Positions 1-6,959 of a DNA stretch of 15,050 bases are shown one piece after another (position 1 is the stretch's first letter; each line of letters starts with the position of its first letter). The stretch is from UBA9339 sp964535195 (GTDB lineage Bacteria; Pseudomonadota; Gammaproteobacteria; UBA9339), in NCBI GenBank assembly GCA_964535195.1, contig CAZHSI010000023.1:1-15050 (forward strand), given 5' to 3'. The notes under the pieces were generated by a model, which did no database searches, was not told where the DNA came from, and saw only the letters and a program-made list of their open reading frames with translations. Both the position numbers and the translations under genes were made by a program.

Positions 1-1698
1 ACTAACCATTTGATAAAAAATGTTTTTTGTCAGCACGACTCTGAAGTTGGGTTAGGTTTTCACGATTTAATTGGTGAAGGAATACGCTACGTAGTTGTAC
101 ATAATGATTATTGGTTGGCGCTATTAGGTTGGGCTGCAGCAGCTTTATGTTGTGGACCAAGGGATAAATGGATTGGCTGGGCATCTAAATTTCGCCAGCA
201 ACGTTTATTTCTAGTGGCAAACAATGTTAGGTTTTTAATTTTGCCATCGGTACGAATTCCTAATCTTGCTTCGAAGATTTTATCTCTAAACCTAAAAAGA
301 TTGTCTAAAGATTGGCAAGGGCGTTTTAATCATCCAATAGTTTTAGCAGAGACTTTTGTTGATCCTAGATATTTTATTGGCACTTGTTATCAAGCATCTG
401 GATGGACTTGTTTAGGTGAAACTAAAGGCTTCGCTAAATCTGCTAAGAAATATATCCAGCATAACCACCCTAAGAAGGTATGGATAAAACCTATCCATAA
501 ATCGGTAAACAATCTTCTAACTCAACCGATATTACCATCTAATATGAGGTGTTCTATGCAATATACAATTCCTTTTCCACCAGAGCGTTTAGATGAATTA
601 CGGCAGCTAATACTTGGATTACCAGATTTCAGAACTGCTACTGGTCTTCGGCACCAGCTTGCAACTATTATATCTATATCTATTTGCGCTACATTATGTG
701 GAGCAAGATCTTATTTAGCAATTGCTGAATGGGCAGCAAGTTGCTCACAAAGTATGCTCAGGAGATTTCGAGCTCGTTATGATATTGGTATCAAGAAATT
801 TATTCCACCAAGTGAACCAACTATTCGTCGCGTTTTACAAAATATTGATAGTCAGGCTGTAGATAATGGATTAACAGGTTGGGTAATGAGTGTCACGCAA
901 GGAGATAAAAATAATTTGATTGCGGTTGATGGTAAAACTCTAAAAGGCGCTAAAGATAACATTACTGGTAAACAAGTACAATTATTAACTGCTTTTTTAT
1001 GTAATCCAGGTGTTGTTATAAGCCAGCGTAAAATTGATAGTAAAACTAATGAAATTCCAGAAATAAAACCATTATTAGCTCCACTAAAAATTGCTGGTTC
1101 AATTATTACCGCAGATGCTCTGCATACTCAAACTGATACTGCGAGATTTATCGTTGAAGAAAAGAGAGCAAATTATGTGTTTACTGTAAAAGATAACCAA
1201 AAGACTTTAAATGATGAGATCAAAGCTCTGGGTTTAGACTCTTCTCCACCCGAGCAACAAACGATAGAGAAAGCGCACGGCAGACTAGAAACACGTAGCA
1301 TATGGACCACTGACAAACTGAGCGCTTATATAAAATTTCCCTATGCTAACCAGGTCTTCATGATAAAACGTGAAGTTACTAATTGCAAAACTCAAAAAAC
1401 AAGTATTGAACTTGTTGCTGGTATTACTAATCTTAGCAAAGATAGAGCCACGCCTTATATGTTACTACAAGACAACAGACTGCACTGGGGTGTTGAGGAT
1501 CGGCTACATTATGTTCGAGATTTTACGTTTGATGAAGACAGAAGCCAAATAAAAACGAATCATGGGCCACAAATGATGGCCAGCATACGCAATTTTGTTA
1601 TTAGTATTTTTAATCTTTTAGGATTAAACAAAATAGCTAGTGCTATAAGATTTTTCGCCTCTAAACCCTATAGAGCGTTAGCAGTCTTTGGTTTTTAG
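1..1698 (+). CDS. ISAs1-type transposase with N-terminal DruA-like (DUF4338) domain, 5' partial
   Basis: DDE transposase of an insertion sequence. The reading frame is open to the left edge, so the true start lies outside; the first in-window candidate is a TTG at 10. Residues of about 1-165 (from that TTG) match the DruA/DUF4338 pattern: a GEGIRYVV segment, RDKWIGW, NNVRFLILPSVRIPNLASK, then ETFVDP, GTCYQASGW and GETKGF. From the ATG at 556 onwards the protein looks like an ordinary ISAs1 transposase of 380 residues: the associated N-terminal domain, then LIAVDGKTLKGA (first Asp), IITADALHTQ (second Asp), VKDNQ, HGRLETR and HWGVEDRLHYVRDFTF (Glu). The DDE residues look intact and there is no frameshift. 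Either this is one fusion protein or translation also starts at 544 or 556. I found no inverted terminal repeat after 1698. Confidence 0.9.
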   Translation, partial: TNHLIKNVFCQHDSEVGLGFHDLIGEGIRYVVVHNDYWLALLGWAAAALCCGPRDKWIGWASKFRQQRLFLVANNVRFLILPSVRIPNLASKILSLNLKRLSKDWQGRFNHPIVLAETFVDPRYFIGTCYQASGWTCLGETKGFAKSAKKYIQHNHPKKVWIKPIHKSVNNLLTQPILPSNMRCSMQYTIPFPPERLDELRQLILGLPDFRTATGLRHQLATIISISICATLCGARSYLAIAEWAASCSQSMLRRFRARYDIGIKKFIPPSEPTIRRVLQNIDSQAVDNGLTGWVMSVTQGDKNNLIAVDGKTLKGAKDNITGKQVQLLTAFLCNPGVVISQRKIDSKTNEIPEIKPLLAPLKIAGSIITADALHTQTDTARFIVEEKRANYVFTVKDNQKTLNDEIKALGLDSSPPEQQTIEKAHGRLETRSIWTTDKLSAYIKFPYANQVFMIKREVTNCKTQKTSIELVAGITNLSKDRATPYMLLQDNRLHWGVEDRLHYVRDFTFDEDRSQIKTNHGPQMMASIRNFVISIFNLLGLNKIASAIRFFASKPYRALAVFGF

Positions 1699-1797
1699 AA
1701 TTACGGAATGGATAAAATATTTTCTTTAAAATTTATGCAAGACTGGGGATAGATATGGTTAAAATTTTGCAACTAATGTAGTTTTGTAAATATTTAC

Positions 1798-1850
1798 AGC
1801 TTTTTTTAGTTTTTGGTAAAAAAAGTGCAAAAAAAGCTGCAAAAAAAGCT
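1798..1850. terminator. A/T-arm inverted repeat with a 12-bp tandem repeat; possible bidirectional terminator
   Basis: AGCTTTTTTT at 1798-1807 pairs with AAAAAAAGCT at 1829-1838. A second copy of that right arm follows at 1841-1850, so GCAAAAAAAGCT is repeated perfectly in tandem (1827-1838 and 1839-1850). The structure lies between the convergent transposase (plus) and recombinase (minus) genes, where a terminator for both would be expected. The stem is short in G and C, so the termination role is an inference. A further small inverted repeat, GTCATT (1896-1901) with AATGAC (1919-1924), overlaps the 3' end of the recombinase gene. Confidence 0.35.
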
Positions 1851-1908
1851 TGCTAATACTTATGAAAAGATTAAAATCGAATTGTTTTTAGAGCTGTCAT
1901 TTCTTGGA

Positions 1909-3147
1909 TTAATTGGAGAATGACGGGGTCCTGATAATCACCTTATTTTTAGCAGTTTTATGACGCTCTTTTAATTCAATATCAATATATTTATCAGTAA
2001 TAGCGCCAGAACTATGGCCAGCATCATCGCGCACATGCTCACGTGGTCTAAACTTAACATCATCAGAAATACCCGTGTGTCTTAACCAATGTACAGTAGC
2101 GGCGTTAAGAGCCTCTGCTGCCACATTAAGATTATCTCTATTGAGATTTTCTATCGTTCTATCAAAACAATATTGTACAATTTTACGGATACTATTAGTA
2201 CTAGTAATTGGTCCGATTCCTTTTTCTTTGGGTAATAAAGGATAATTATCAGCAGGAGAGGGGAGGGGTGATAAACTAAGAGCCTTGCGCCAACGTTTAA
2301 GAGCTTCTAGCATAGACTTACTAACCGCGATCCTGCGTTCTTTATTTCCTTTTCCTACAGTTGTAAACCACCAGTTACCATCATTATCAGCGGTAAAATC
2401 ATGCATTTTAGGAGTCCAACGATCACTAGCCACTAACTCTGATATTCTAAGGTACATTGAGTAAAGTATTGACATAATAAAAAAAGTGCGCTCATGCTTA
2501 GAGGGTTTTTCATTTGCCAATTTTTCTGCAGTTTTTATTACATATTGCCATTGTAATTCTGATAAACGTCTAATTTTAGGTTGGCCTTGGGTTTTACGAA
2601 TAAATTTGCTTTTTTGCCTAATAAGCATAACCGGATTAACTTTGGCATACTCTTCTTGTAATAGATAATTATAAAAACTATTTAATATGGCAAATAACTC
2701 TTTTAATGAATTATTAGAAAATTCAAATTTACTGATTTTAGGTTTTATCCCTTTTCTATTTTCTGTTTTAGTTACGGTTGCAACAAAAGGACGCCATGCT
2801 GGATTCGGTACGCGTTTACCTTGTATTTCTATAAAACGATGTCGTTTAAATAAACCAATCCAAGTAGGGCGAGGATGTTGACAAAACTTTACATAAGCTT
2901 CGATATCAGCTCGCTTTAAAGTGAGAATGGATTTTTTAGCAATTTGCCACGACCAATGCAAAAATCGTTCAATTTCTCTCCGATATGCATTATAAGTCAT
3001 ATTTATGTCTTTATAAGCGTATAAAAAAGCAAGCGCAGCTTTAAAATCACGTTTATAACAAGAAAATACCTTTAAATAAGCAGGAAAGGATTGTTCTATA
3101 GATAAAAACTCTGCTTGATCAAAAATTGATAATAAAATTGGTTTCAT
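1909..3147 (-). CDS. Tyrosine recombinase / integrase, catalytically complete
   Basis: Site-specific recombinase of the phage-integrase family, 412 residues, which cuts and rejoins DNA through a 3'-phosphotyrosine. The N-terminal half (about 35-180) is the SAM-like core-binding region. The catalytic domain follows with the full residue set: Arg234 in LRISELV, Lys266 in VGKGNKERR, His353 and Arg356 in HWLRHTG, His378 in DDAGHSS, and Tyr387 in DKYID. Between Lys and His is an insert of about 60 residues that is also seen in the fragment at 7503-7679. The start ATG overlaps the stop of a short upstream open frame as ATGA, which suggests former translational coupling. It is probably the integrase of an integrative element, plasmid or prophage; no matching attachment site pair could be assigned. 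It is transcribed away from the protease gene at 3590. Confidence 0.92.
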   Translation of the reverse strand: MKPILLSIFDQAEFLSIEQSFPAYLKVFSCYKRDFKAALAFLYAYKDINMTYNAYRREIERFLHWSWQIAKKSILTLKRADIEAYVKFCQHPRPTWIGLFKRHRFIEIQGKRVPNPAWRPFVATVTKTENRKGIKPKISKFEFSNNSLKELFAILNSFYNYLLQEEYAKVNPVMLIRQKSKFIRKTQGQPKIRRLSELQWQYVIKTAEKLANEKPSKHERTFFIMSILYSMYLRISELVASDRWTPKMHDFTADNDGNWWFTTVGKGNKERRIAVSKSMLEALKRWRKALSLSPLPSPADNYPLLPKEKGIGPITSTNSIRKIVQYCFDRTIENLNRDNLNVAAEALNAATVHWLRHTGISDDVKFRPREHVRDDAGHSSGAITDKYIDIELKERHKTAKNKVIIRTPSFSN

Positions 3148-3236
3148 TCAAGGTTCTTTTTATCTGGTTCTGCTTCTAATAGCTCCATGAAAATGGGGCA
3201 CAGCTTATGCGCCAATTCAAGAAAATCAGCAAGCTG
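3144..3236 (-). pseudogene. Possible 3' remnant of the gene that preceded the recombinase
   Basis: The minus strand has a 30-codon open frame (QLADFLELAHKLCPIFMELL..., then a charged tail ending KKNLE) that starts directly after an in-frame TAA at 3237-3239. Its TGA overlaps the recombinase start codon in an ATGA. The composition looks like real protein and the overlap is typical of operons, so this may be the tail of a truncated upstream gene. An ATG at codon 18 could also start a 14-residue peptide. I do not recognise the family. Confidence 0.3.
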
Positions 3237-3328
3237 TTAACCAAATACATTATATAGAGTTATTAATATATTCGAATATAAACAACATATCTAATAAAGT
3301 ATACAGTTTTTTGCGTATAAATCAATAG

Positions 3329-3352
3329 TATTAGTAACAAAAGTTACTAATA
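3329..3352. repeat. Perfect inverted repeat, 10-bp arms with AAAA spacer
   Basis: TATTAGTAAC (3329-3338) and GTTACTAATA (3343-3352) are exact reverse complements separated by AAAA. The repeat lies about 180 bp upstream of the recombinase start, in the divergent intergenic region. Possible roles are an operator, a recombinase arm or core site, or a weak hairpin. The sequence does not decide between them. Confidence 0.6.
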
Positions 3353-3493
3353 TTATTAGAAGAAGAAATAAATTGGGTCGTGGTATTATGATAGAGAAAA
3401 GCCTAAAGATAGAGGAAGGCCTGATATATAAATTTGCAGCTTGAGTGCATTAGCAAATTAAAAAGTTCTTAAAAATATTCTTAAAAATATTTG

Positions 3494-3521
3494 TTGCTTT
3501 TATACTTGGCAGGCGTAAAAT
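3494..3521 (+). promoter_or_regulatory. Possible promoter of the trypsin-like protease gene
   Basis: TTGCTT (3494-3499), a 16-bp spacer, then TAAAAT (3516-3521). The -35 match is partial and the -10 match is good. The predicted leader would contain the inverted repeat at 3533-3575 just before the start codon. The same -10 hexamer is used by the stronger promoter at 6521-6548. Confidence 0.3.
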
Positions 3522-3589
3522 TAAATATGATGAAGAAGATTAGAGAATTTTTGTTTGCGATTACGCAATCTTCTTAATAGTAAATAAAC

Positions 3590-4450
3590 ATGAAAATAAT
3601 AAAAAATAGGTTTAACCTAATCATATTTGTAGCAATATATCTATTAACATTGGTTTGTTATCAATGTGTTTACGCAAATTTTGATGAGAATGTTTTATTT
3701 ATAAGAGCTTATAAAGATCATATAAATAATAATATGGGACATGGGACTGCATTTATTGTGAACATAAACGGTGAAAAATATATAGTAACTTGCTATCATA
3801 CTGTCAAAGATGCAATAAAGGATTCATCAACTGGGTTGCCAAAGGTTGAGTTTTATAGGAGGCTTCCTAGTGGACAAGTTATAAAAATTACATTTGATAA
3901 ATGCTCTGGCGACAGGTTCTCTGGTCAAGATTTGGTTTTTTTTCGTATAGACCCAAGTGCAAACCACCTAATAGGGGATGGTTTTGGGCTGGATAATTCT
4001 TTCAATCATGCTAATGTTAATGCAATAGCTCGATGTTACGATACCCAATTTACGCCTAGTGTAGGAACAACTATCTCTCTAAATTCTAAGCAAGTGTATA
4101 TAGCAAGCATTACAACACCGCCACCGCCGTTAGCAACAACAACGGAGCCAACAGTCGTTATATGTATGACTAATTGTCAATTAGTAGGTGGTAATTCTGG
4201 AAGTCCTGTTATTTATGGTAACAAAGTTATTGGTATTGTTACTTCTAGTAAATATGAATCAGATGGGCAAAATCAAGCAAACGCCATACACGCTAGAGAG
4301 ATATCTGAATGTTTGGAAATTTTTCATCAAGAACTAGCGGCATGGCAAGAACGCTTGAACAGATGGGAAGAAGACGGGGGAAGAATTTTAGATAACGATG
4401 GACAAATTTTAGGATATACTATACTACCCTATATAATGGGAACACATTAA
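3590..4450 (+). CDS. Exported trypsin-like serine protease
   Basis: Secreted serine endopeptidase of the trypsin fold (chymotrypsin clan), 286 residues. Residues 1-29 form a signal peptide: KxxKNR, a long hydrophobic stretch, then VYA before Asn30. The catalytic triad is visible as His70 in IVTCYHTV, Asp114 in GQDLVFF and Ser203 in GGNSGSPV; the GG before NSG suits the oxyanion hole. The tail (about 240-286) is charged and then ends in an aromatic, hydrophobic segment, with no PDZ or other recognisable domain. It is a paralogue of the broken protease gene at 7706/12621: both share the signal-peptide region, the GTAFIV motif, the MTNC(Q/E)LV segment and the NSGSP box. It should act in the periplasm, or outside the cell if exported further; the substrate is unknown. 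A palindrome begins on the last base of its stop codon. Confidence 0.88.
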   Translation: MKIIKNRFNLIIFVAIYLLTLVCYQCVYANFDENVLFIRAYKDHINNNMGHGTAFIVNINGEKYIVTCYHTVKDAIKDSSTGLPKVEFYRRLPSGQVIKITFDKCSGDRFSGQDLVFFRIDPSANHLIGDGFGLDNSFNHANVNAIARCYDTQFTPSVGTTISLNSKQVYIASITTPPPPLATTTEPTVVICMTNCQLVGGNSGSPVIYGNKVIGIVTSSKYESDGQNQANAIHAREISECLEIFHQELAAWQERLNRWEEDGGRILDNDGQILGYTILPYIMGTH

Positions 4451-4481
4451 TAATAGTAGTAATGCATATTACTACTATTAT
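4450..4481. repeat. Palindromic repeat, copy 1 (14-bp arms)
   Basis: ATAATAGTAGTAAT (4450-4463), loop GCAT, then the exact reverse complement ATTACTACTATTAT (4468-4481). It starts on the last base of the protease stop codon. There is no T-tract, so it is not a textbook terminator, although a 3'-end processing or termination role is possible. It is related to copies at 5704-5727 and 12806-12839. Confidence 0.8.
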
Positions 4482-4518
4482 CAGAGTAGGGATTGGCGCG
4501 ATTTGAATTAAGGGTTCA

Positions 4519-4602
4519 TTACTGTAGAGAACAGCCAGTTAAAGCAGCAACACCTAAACCTACTCCAGTATCTATTAATGGCTTTGGAAATCGTTGTATC
4601 AT
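4519..4602 (-). CDS. Possible 27-residue hydrophobic peptide (doubtful)
   Basis: On the minus strand, 10 bp beyond the stop of the ORF6N gene, an ATG opens a 27-codon frame reading MIQRFPKPLIDTGVGLGVAA and ending LTGCSLQ. The glycine/alanine-rich hydrophobic run ending LTGCS resembles a short membrane or lipoprotein-type peptide. No good ribosome binding site is visible, and the short length means chance is a real alternative. Confidence 0.15.
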   Translation of the reverse strand: MIQRFPKPLIDTGVGLGVAALTGCSLQ

Positions 4603-4612
4603 AACAAAACTT

Positions 4613-5527
4613 CTATTTAACCATAAAAGTTTCTAGTTTCTTCAATATCTCTAGCGTTTCTAATTCTAACTTTGAAAAAGCAAACCACTTTTTTCCTAAA
4701 TCTTTTAATGAAGCGCCAATATGATAAATTTCTTTTTCGTCAATTACTAAAAAACGGTCATGTGTATTGTCGAAGTTTTTTACTACAATGTTAGGGTATT
4801 GTTCATTATGCTTTTTAATATCTAAATCAAGCTGCTTAGAAATAGATTTAGTATAGATAGTAGCGCTAACTCCTTTTGAGCGTTTGCTAAGTAGGGTTAG
4901 CACGGATTCATCTATATAATTATCAATGAGTATTAATGATTTTTTTGCACTACGTATTAGATTGCAAGCAAAAAGGTAAGCATCATATACCTGTCCGTTA
5001 TAAAAAATCCCTTGCTTTGGTATTTCTTGAGATTTTTCTAATTCTTGGAATACTTTCTCAAAATTTTTCTCGGTTTCTGATTCAAAAACGATTTGTCTTT
5101 GCTCTACCTGACCTAAACGGGCAAATATCTGCGCATTATGGTTGATAAAACGACGCATTTCTACAAATGCATTTATAATTTTGATACTGACTTTAACGGC
5201 TGTTTTATTATGTAGTACAGCGGAAAGCATTGCTACTCCTTGTTCGGTGAAAACATAAGGTAAATACCTTCTACCACCATGTTCCTGTACTTGTAAGCTT
5301 GAGGTCACAGATTGTGACCTCAAGTTGTTAAACTCTGTTTCTGACAATTGGAAACGAAATATGTCAGGAAATCTATCTTTATTACGTTTTACTGCCTGAT
5401 TGAATACCTTGGTTGCGACATCGTATATTTCTGCTAAATCACTGTCCAACATCACTTGTTGGCCGCGTACAAAATATATTTTTGTTTTGATTACATCAGC
5501 TGTTAATGTAAGTGCATTTTCGCTCAT
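4613..5527 (-). CDS. ORF6N-domain DNA-binding protein with HKD-like C-terminal domain
   Basis: 304 residues. Positions of about 10-100 match the ORF6N domain (related to KilA-N, common in phage antirepressors and mobile elements): VMLDSDLAEIYDV, then FNQAVKRNKDRFP, FRFQLSETE and YVFTEQGVAMLSAVL. A charged, probably coiled segment follows (about 125-170). The C-terminal part (about 180-300) ends in a single HKD-like motif, HDRFLVID, followed by YHIGASLKDLGKK, which resembles one half of a phospholipase-D-type site. The Lys of the motif is replaced by Arg. The likely role is DNA binding or regulation in a mobile element; catalysis is uncertain. The start is ATG at 5527 with only a weak GGGAA upstream. 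It is cytoplasmic, unlike its exported neighbours. Confidence 0.85.
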   Translation of the reverse strand: MSENALTLTADVIKTKIYFVRGQQVMLDSDLAEIYDVATKVFNQAVKRNKDRFPDIFRFQLSETEFNNLRSQSVTSSLQVQEHGGRRYLPYVFTEQGVAMLSAVLHNKTAVKVSIKIINAFVEMRRFINHNAQIFARLGQVEQRQIVFESETEKNFEKVFQELEKSQEIPKQGIFYNGQVYDAYLFACNLIRSAKKSLILIDNYIDESVLTLLSKRSKGVSATIYTKSISKQLDLDIKKHNEQYPNIVVKNFDNTHDRFLVIDEKEIYHIGASLKDLGKKWFAFSKLELETLEILKKLETFMVK

Positions 5528-5813
5528 AAGTATTTCCCAACTTTAAATTAACAAGATTCGATCCTATTTGGCTAATTGTACATTTCAAACCTTAGCGCAT
5601 GACCGTGAACAAATTTACTTTAACAGTACCTTAGTAACGTACTATTGGCAATACTCTAATAGTAGTATTAGAATTTAAGAGGGGCCTAAAATTGTTAACC
5701 CTCGATAATGCAATTACTACTATTATCATACAGTACCTTACCGATTTTCCAAATTTGTATAAACTTGATTTCTTTGTAAGATATATTGTAAAACTAAATG
5801 CAGAATTACTGAT
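5528..5813. other. Intergenic region with direct and inverted repeats
   Basis: No gene seen. The 11-bp sequence ACAGTACCTTA occurs at 5623-5633 and again at 5730-5740, bracketing 96 bp. Inside the bracket are a hairpin TCTAATA/TATTAGA with loop GTAG (5655-5672) and a degenerate copy of the palindromic repeat at 5704-5727. The layout resembles a small inserted element with a target duplication, but no inverted ends were found. Confidence 0.5.
5704..5727. repeat. Palindromic repeat, copy 2 (left arm truncated)
   Basis: The right arm, ATTACTACTATTATC, is intact (5713-5727). On the left only GATAAT (5704-5709) remains, as if AGTAGTAA had been lost. It lies about 90 bp beyond the stop of the minus-strand gene 5814-6368, and so has the same 3'-flank position relative to an exported-protein gene as the other copies. 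Confidence 0.6.
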
Positions 5814-6368
5814 TTACCAATGATGAGATTGACATCTCATGCAAAATATGTGCCCATTAAAGTGGTTAAGGCTATAATCAACCACACCATTTGTTACTCT
5901 GAATCTACAATCCTCGCACGTGGGTTGTTCGATAGGATACTCAAACATTCTATCTATAGCTCTTTGAACCTCGGGAGTATATTCAACTATAGGATTTCTG
6001 GTTTGTACAAGTCGCGAAGCATCATAGTGAGACTCATATTCTGCTATTGCTCTGAGGTCACGTGGGTAAGTTTGATATAATCTCGGAATCTCGTACCTAT
6101 AAATACATCTTGTTTCTTCTTCTAAGGCCTGTTCCCTAGACATCGGCCCTGCGAACACAACCATTGTATCGAAAGTATTATAACCCAATGTACCACCTTC
6201 AGCGTGTTCAAGCGCTCTAGTTTCAGGATCGTTAGTAATCCCACAATATACCACCACATCTCCTCTTGCACCTCTATATTTTAGAAGATATACGAAAACA
6301 TCATTTTGTGCAAAAACCTCTTGAAAAAAGAATATCAGTAGAATACTTAAAATTACTTTTTTATACAT
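5814..6368 (-). CDS. Exported GIY-YIG nuclease-like protein with CxxC pairs
   Basis: 184 residues. Residues 1-20 form a signal peptide (MYKK, hydrophobic core, EVFA before Gln21). Residues of about 23-95 match the GIY-YIG fold: VFVYLL in place of GIY, VYCGIT in place of YIG, then NDPETRALEHAEGG giving the conserved Arg51 and His55, and a helix EQALEEETRC with a candidate metal-binding Glu (83 or 85). After a middle segment with no known domain, the C-terminus has CEDC (151/154) and CMRC (176/179), a likely zinc-ribbon or disulfide pair. The start is supported by AGGTGAT a few bases upstream. GIY-YIG enzymes usually cut DNA in the cytoplasm, so a signal peptide is odd and suggests a secreted nuclease toxin or effector. 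Activity is not proven. It is related to 6960-7445. Confidence 0.75.
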   Translation of the reverse strand: MYKKVILSILLIFFFQEVFAQNDVFVYLLKYRGARGDVVVYCGITNDPETRALEHAEGGTLGYNTFDTMVVFAGPMSREQALEEETRCIYRYEIPRLYQTYPRDLRAIAEYESHYDASRLVQTRNPIVEYTPEVQRAIDRMFEYPIEQPTCEDCRFRVTNGVVDYSLNHFNGHIFCMRCQSHHW

Positions 6369-6618
6369 ACCATATCACCTCATAAAAATTCGTGAACTCA
6401 TGTACTATAAACTACATAATATACCATCACCATTATAATATATACATTTAATGCATGTTACTGACACTATCATCAGATATAGATCATCCGTGTATTCAAA
6501 ATAAAAGCACATTGAGTTTTTTGACTTTACGGGTAGTAAGTGTAAAATGCAGCTTAAAAGAACATAACATAAATACTTGTTATATGGCATTATCAAAAAA
6601 GTAGAAGGAGTTTAAATT
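6369..6618. other. Divergent promoter region between the two GIY-YIG gene units
   Basis: This region separates the minus-strand GIY-YIG gene from the plus-strand pair. It contains the strong promoter at 6521-6548 and the ribosome binding sites of the genes on either side. A minus-strand open frame (about 6405-6590, MPYNKYLCYVLLSCIL...) has a signal-peptide-like start but overlaps that promoter and has no visible Shine-Dalgarno sequence; I do not call it. Confidence 0.5.
6521..6548 (+). promoter_or_regulatory. Sigma70-type promoter for the 6619/6960 gene pair
   Basis: TTGACT (6521-6526), a 16-bp spacer, then TAAAAT (6543-6548). Each box matches five of six consensus bases. It lies about 70 bp before the start codon at 6619. 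This is the best promoter seen in the window. Confidence 0.65.
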
Positions 6619-6921
6619 ATGATAACTAAATTACAACTATGCGAGATAACAGAAGTAAATGGGGCAGCTTGTGTATGCACACAAGCCCCTAAAGAAATAA
6701 TTATCGCTAACAATATCGACATTCAAGATATTTGTTATGCATATTGCTGTGACACTAATGAACCGGCAATTAAGTGGGAATTGTTTAATAAACCAGATGA
6801 ACAATGGGTAAAATCTGGTCAGGGAGTATGCACTAAGACTAAGAAGAAGCAAGATCTCTCCATACCAATAATTAGTGGAACTATATCTACTATAGCTGGG
6901 ATAACAATACTATCACTATAA
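6619..6921 (+). CDS. Small cysteine-rich protein with hydrophobic C-terminus, unknown function
   Basis: 100 residues. Not a recognised family. The start is well supported: AAGGAG lies eight bases before the ATG and a good promoter stands upstream. There are seven cysteines in the first 71 residues (8, 18, 20, 39, 43, 44, 71), including a CVC and a YCC. A charged stretch (KTKKKQD) follows, then a hydrophobic run of about 19 residues at the very C-terminus (IPIISGTISTIAGITILSL) that could be a tail anchor. No N-terminal signal peptide is visible. The next gene, the GIY-YIG protein at 6960, starts 38 bp downstream with its own ribosome binding site, so the two probably share a transcript. An inhibitor, immunity or chaperone role for the neighbouring secreted nuclease-like protein is a guess from position only. 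Confidence 0.7.
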   Translation: MITKLQLCEITEVNGAACVCTQAPKEIIIANNIDIQDICYAYCCDTNEPAIKWELFNKPDEQWVKSGQGVCTKTKKKQDLSIPIISGTISTIAGITILSL

Positions 6922-6959
6922 ACAATGTGTCGGCACAAAAATAGAGTGCGAGGAATAAT

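Larger units (their letters stand above)
3240..3589. other. Intergenic region of about 350 bp between divergent recombinase and protease genes
   Basis: No convincing gene. It is very AT-rich. It holds a perfect inverted repeat at 3329-3352, a promoter-like pair near 3494-3521, a TTCTTAAAAATA-type short repeat around 3467-3491, and an inverted repeat (AAGAAGATT 3533-3541 with AATCTTCTT 3567-3575) that encloses a small TGCG/CGCA hairpin (3556-3567) in the protease leader. No Shine-Dalgarno sequence is evident before the protease ATG at 3590. Confidence 0.6.

Noticed and set aside
1370..1552. Plus-strand 60-codon frame within the ISAs1 transposase
   Set aside because: It lies inside the DDE domain in another frame, with no ribosome binding site or motif.
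4450..4481. Calling the palindrome a standard Rho-independent terminator
   Set aside because: The stem is nearly all A and T and no T-tract follows on either strand, so only a repeat is claimed.
6405..6590. Minus-strand frame of about 60 codons with a signal-peptide-like start (MPYNKYLCYVLLSCIL...)
   Set aside because: It lies across the well-supported promoter at 6521-6548, has no Shine-Dalgarno sequence, and most of its residues look like an AT-rich chance frame.
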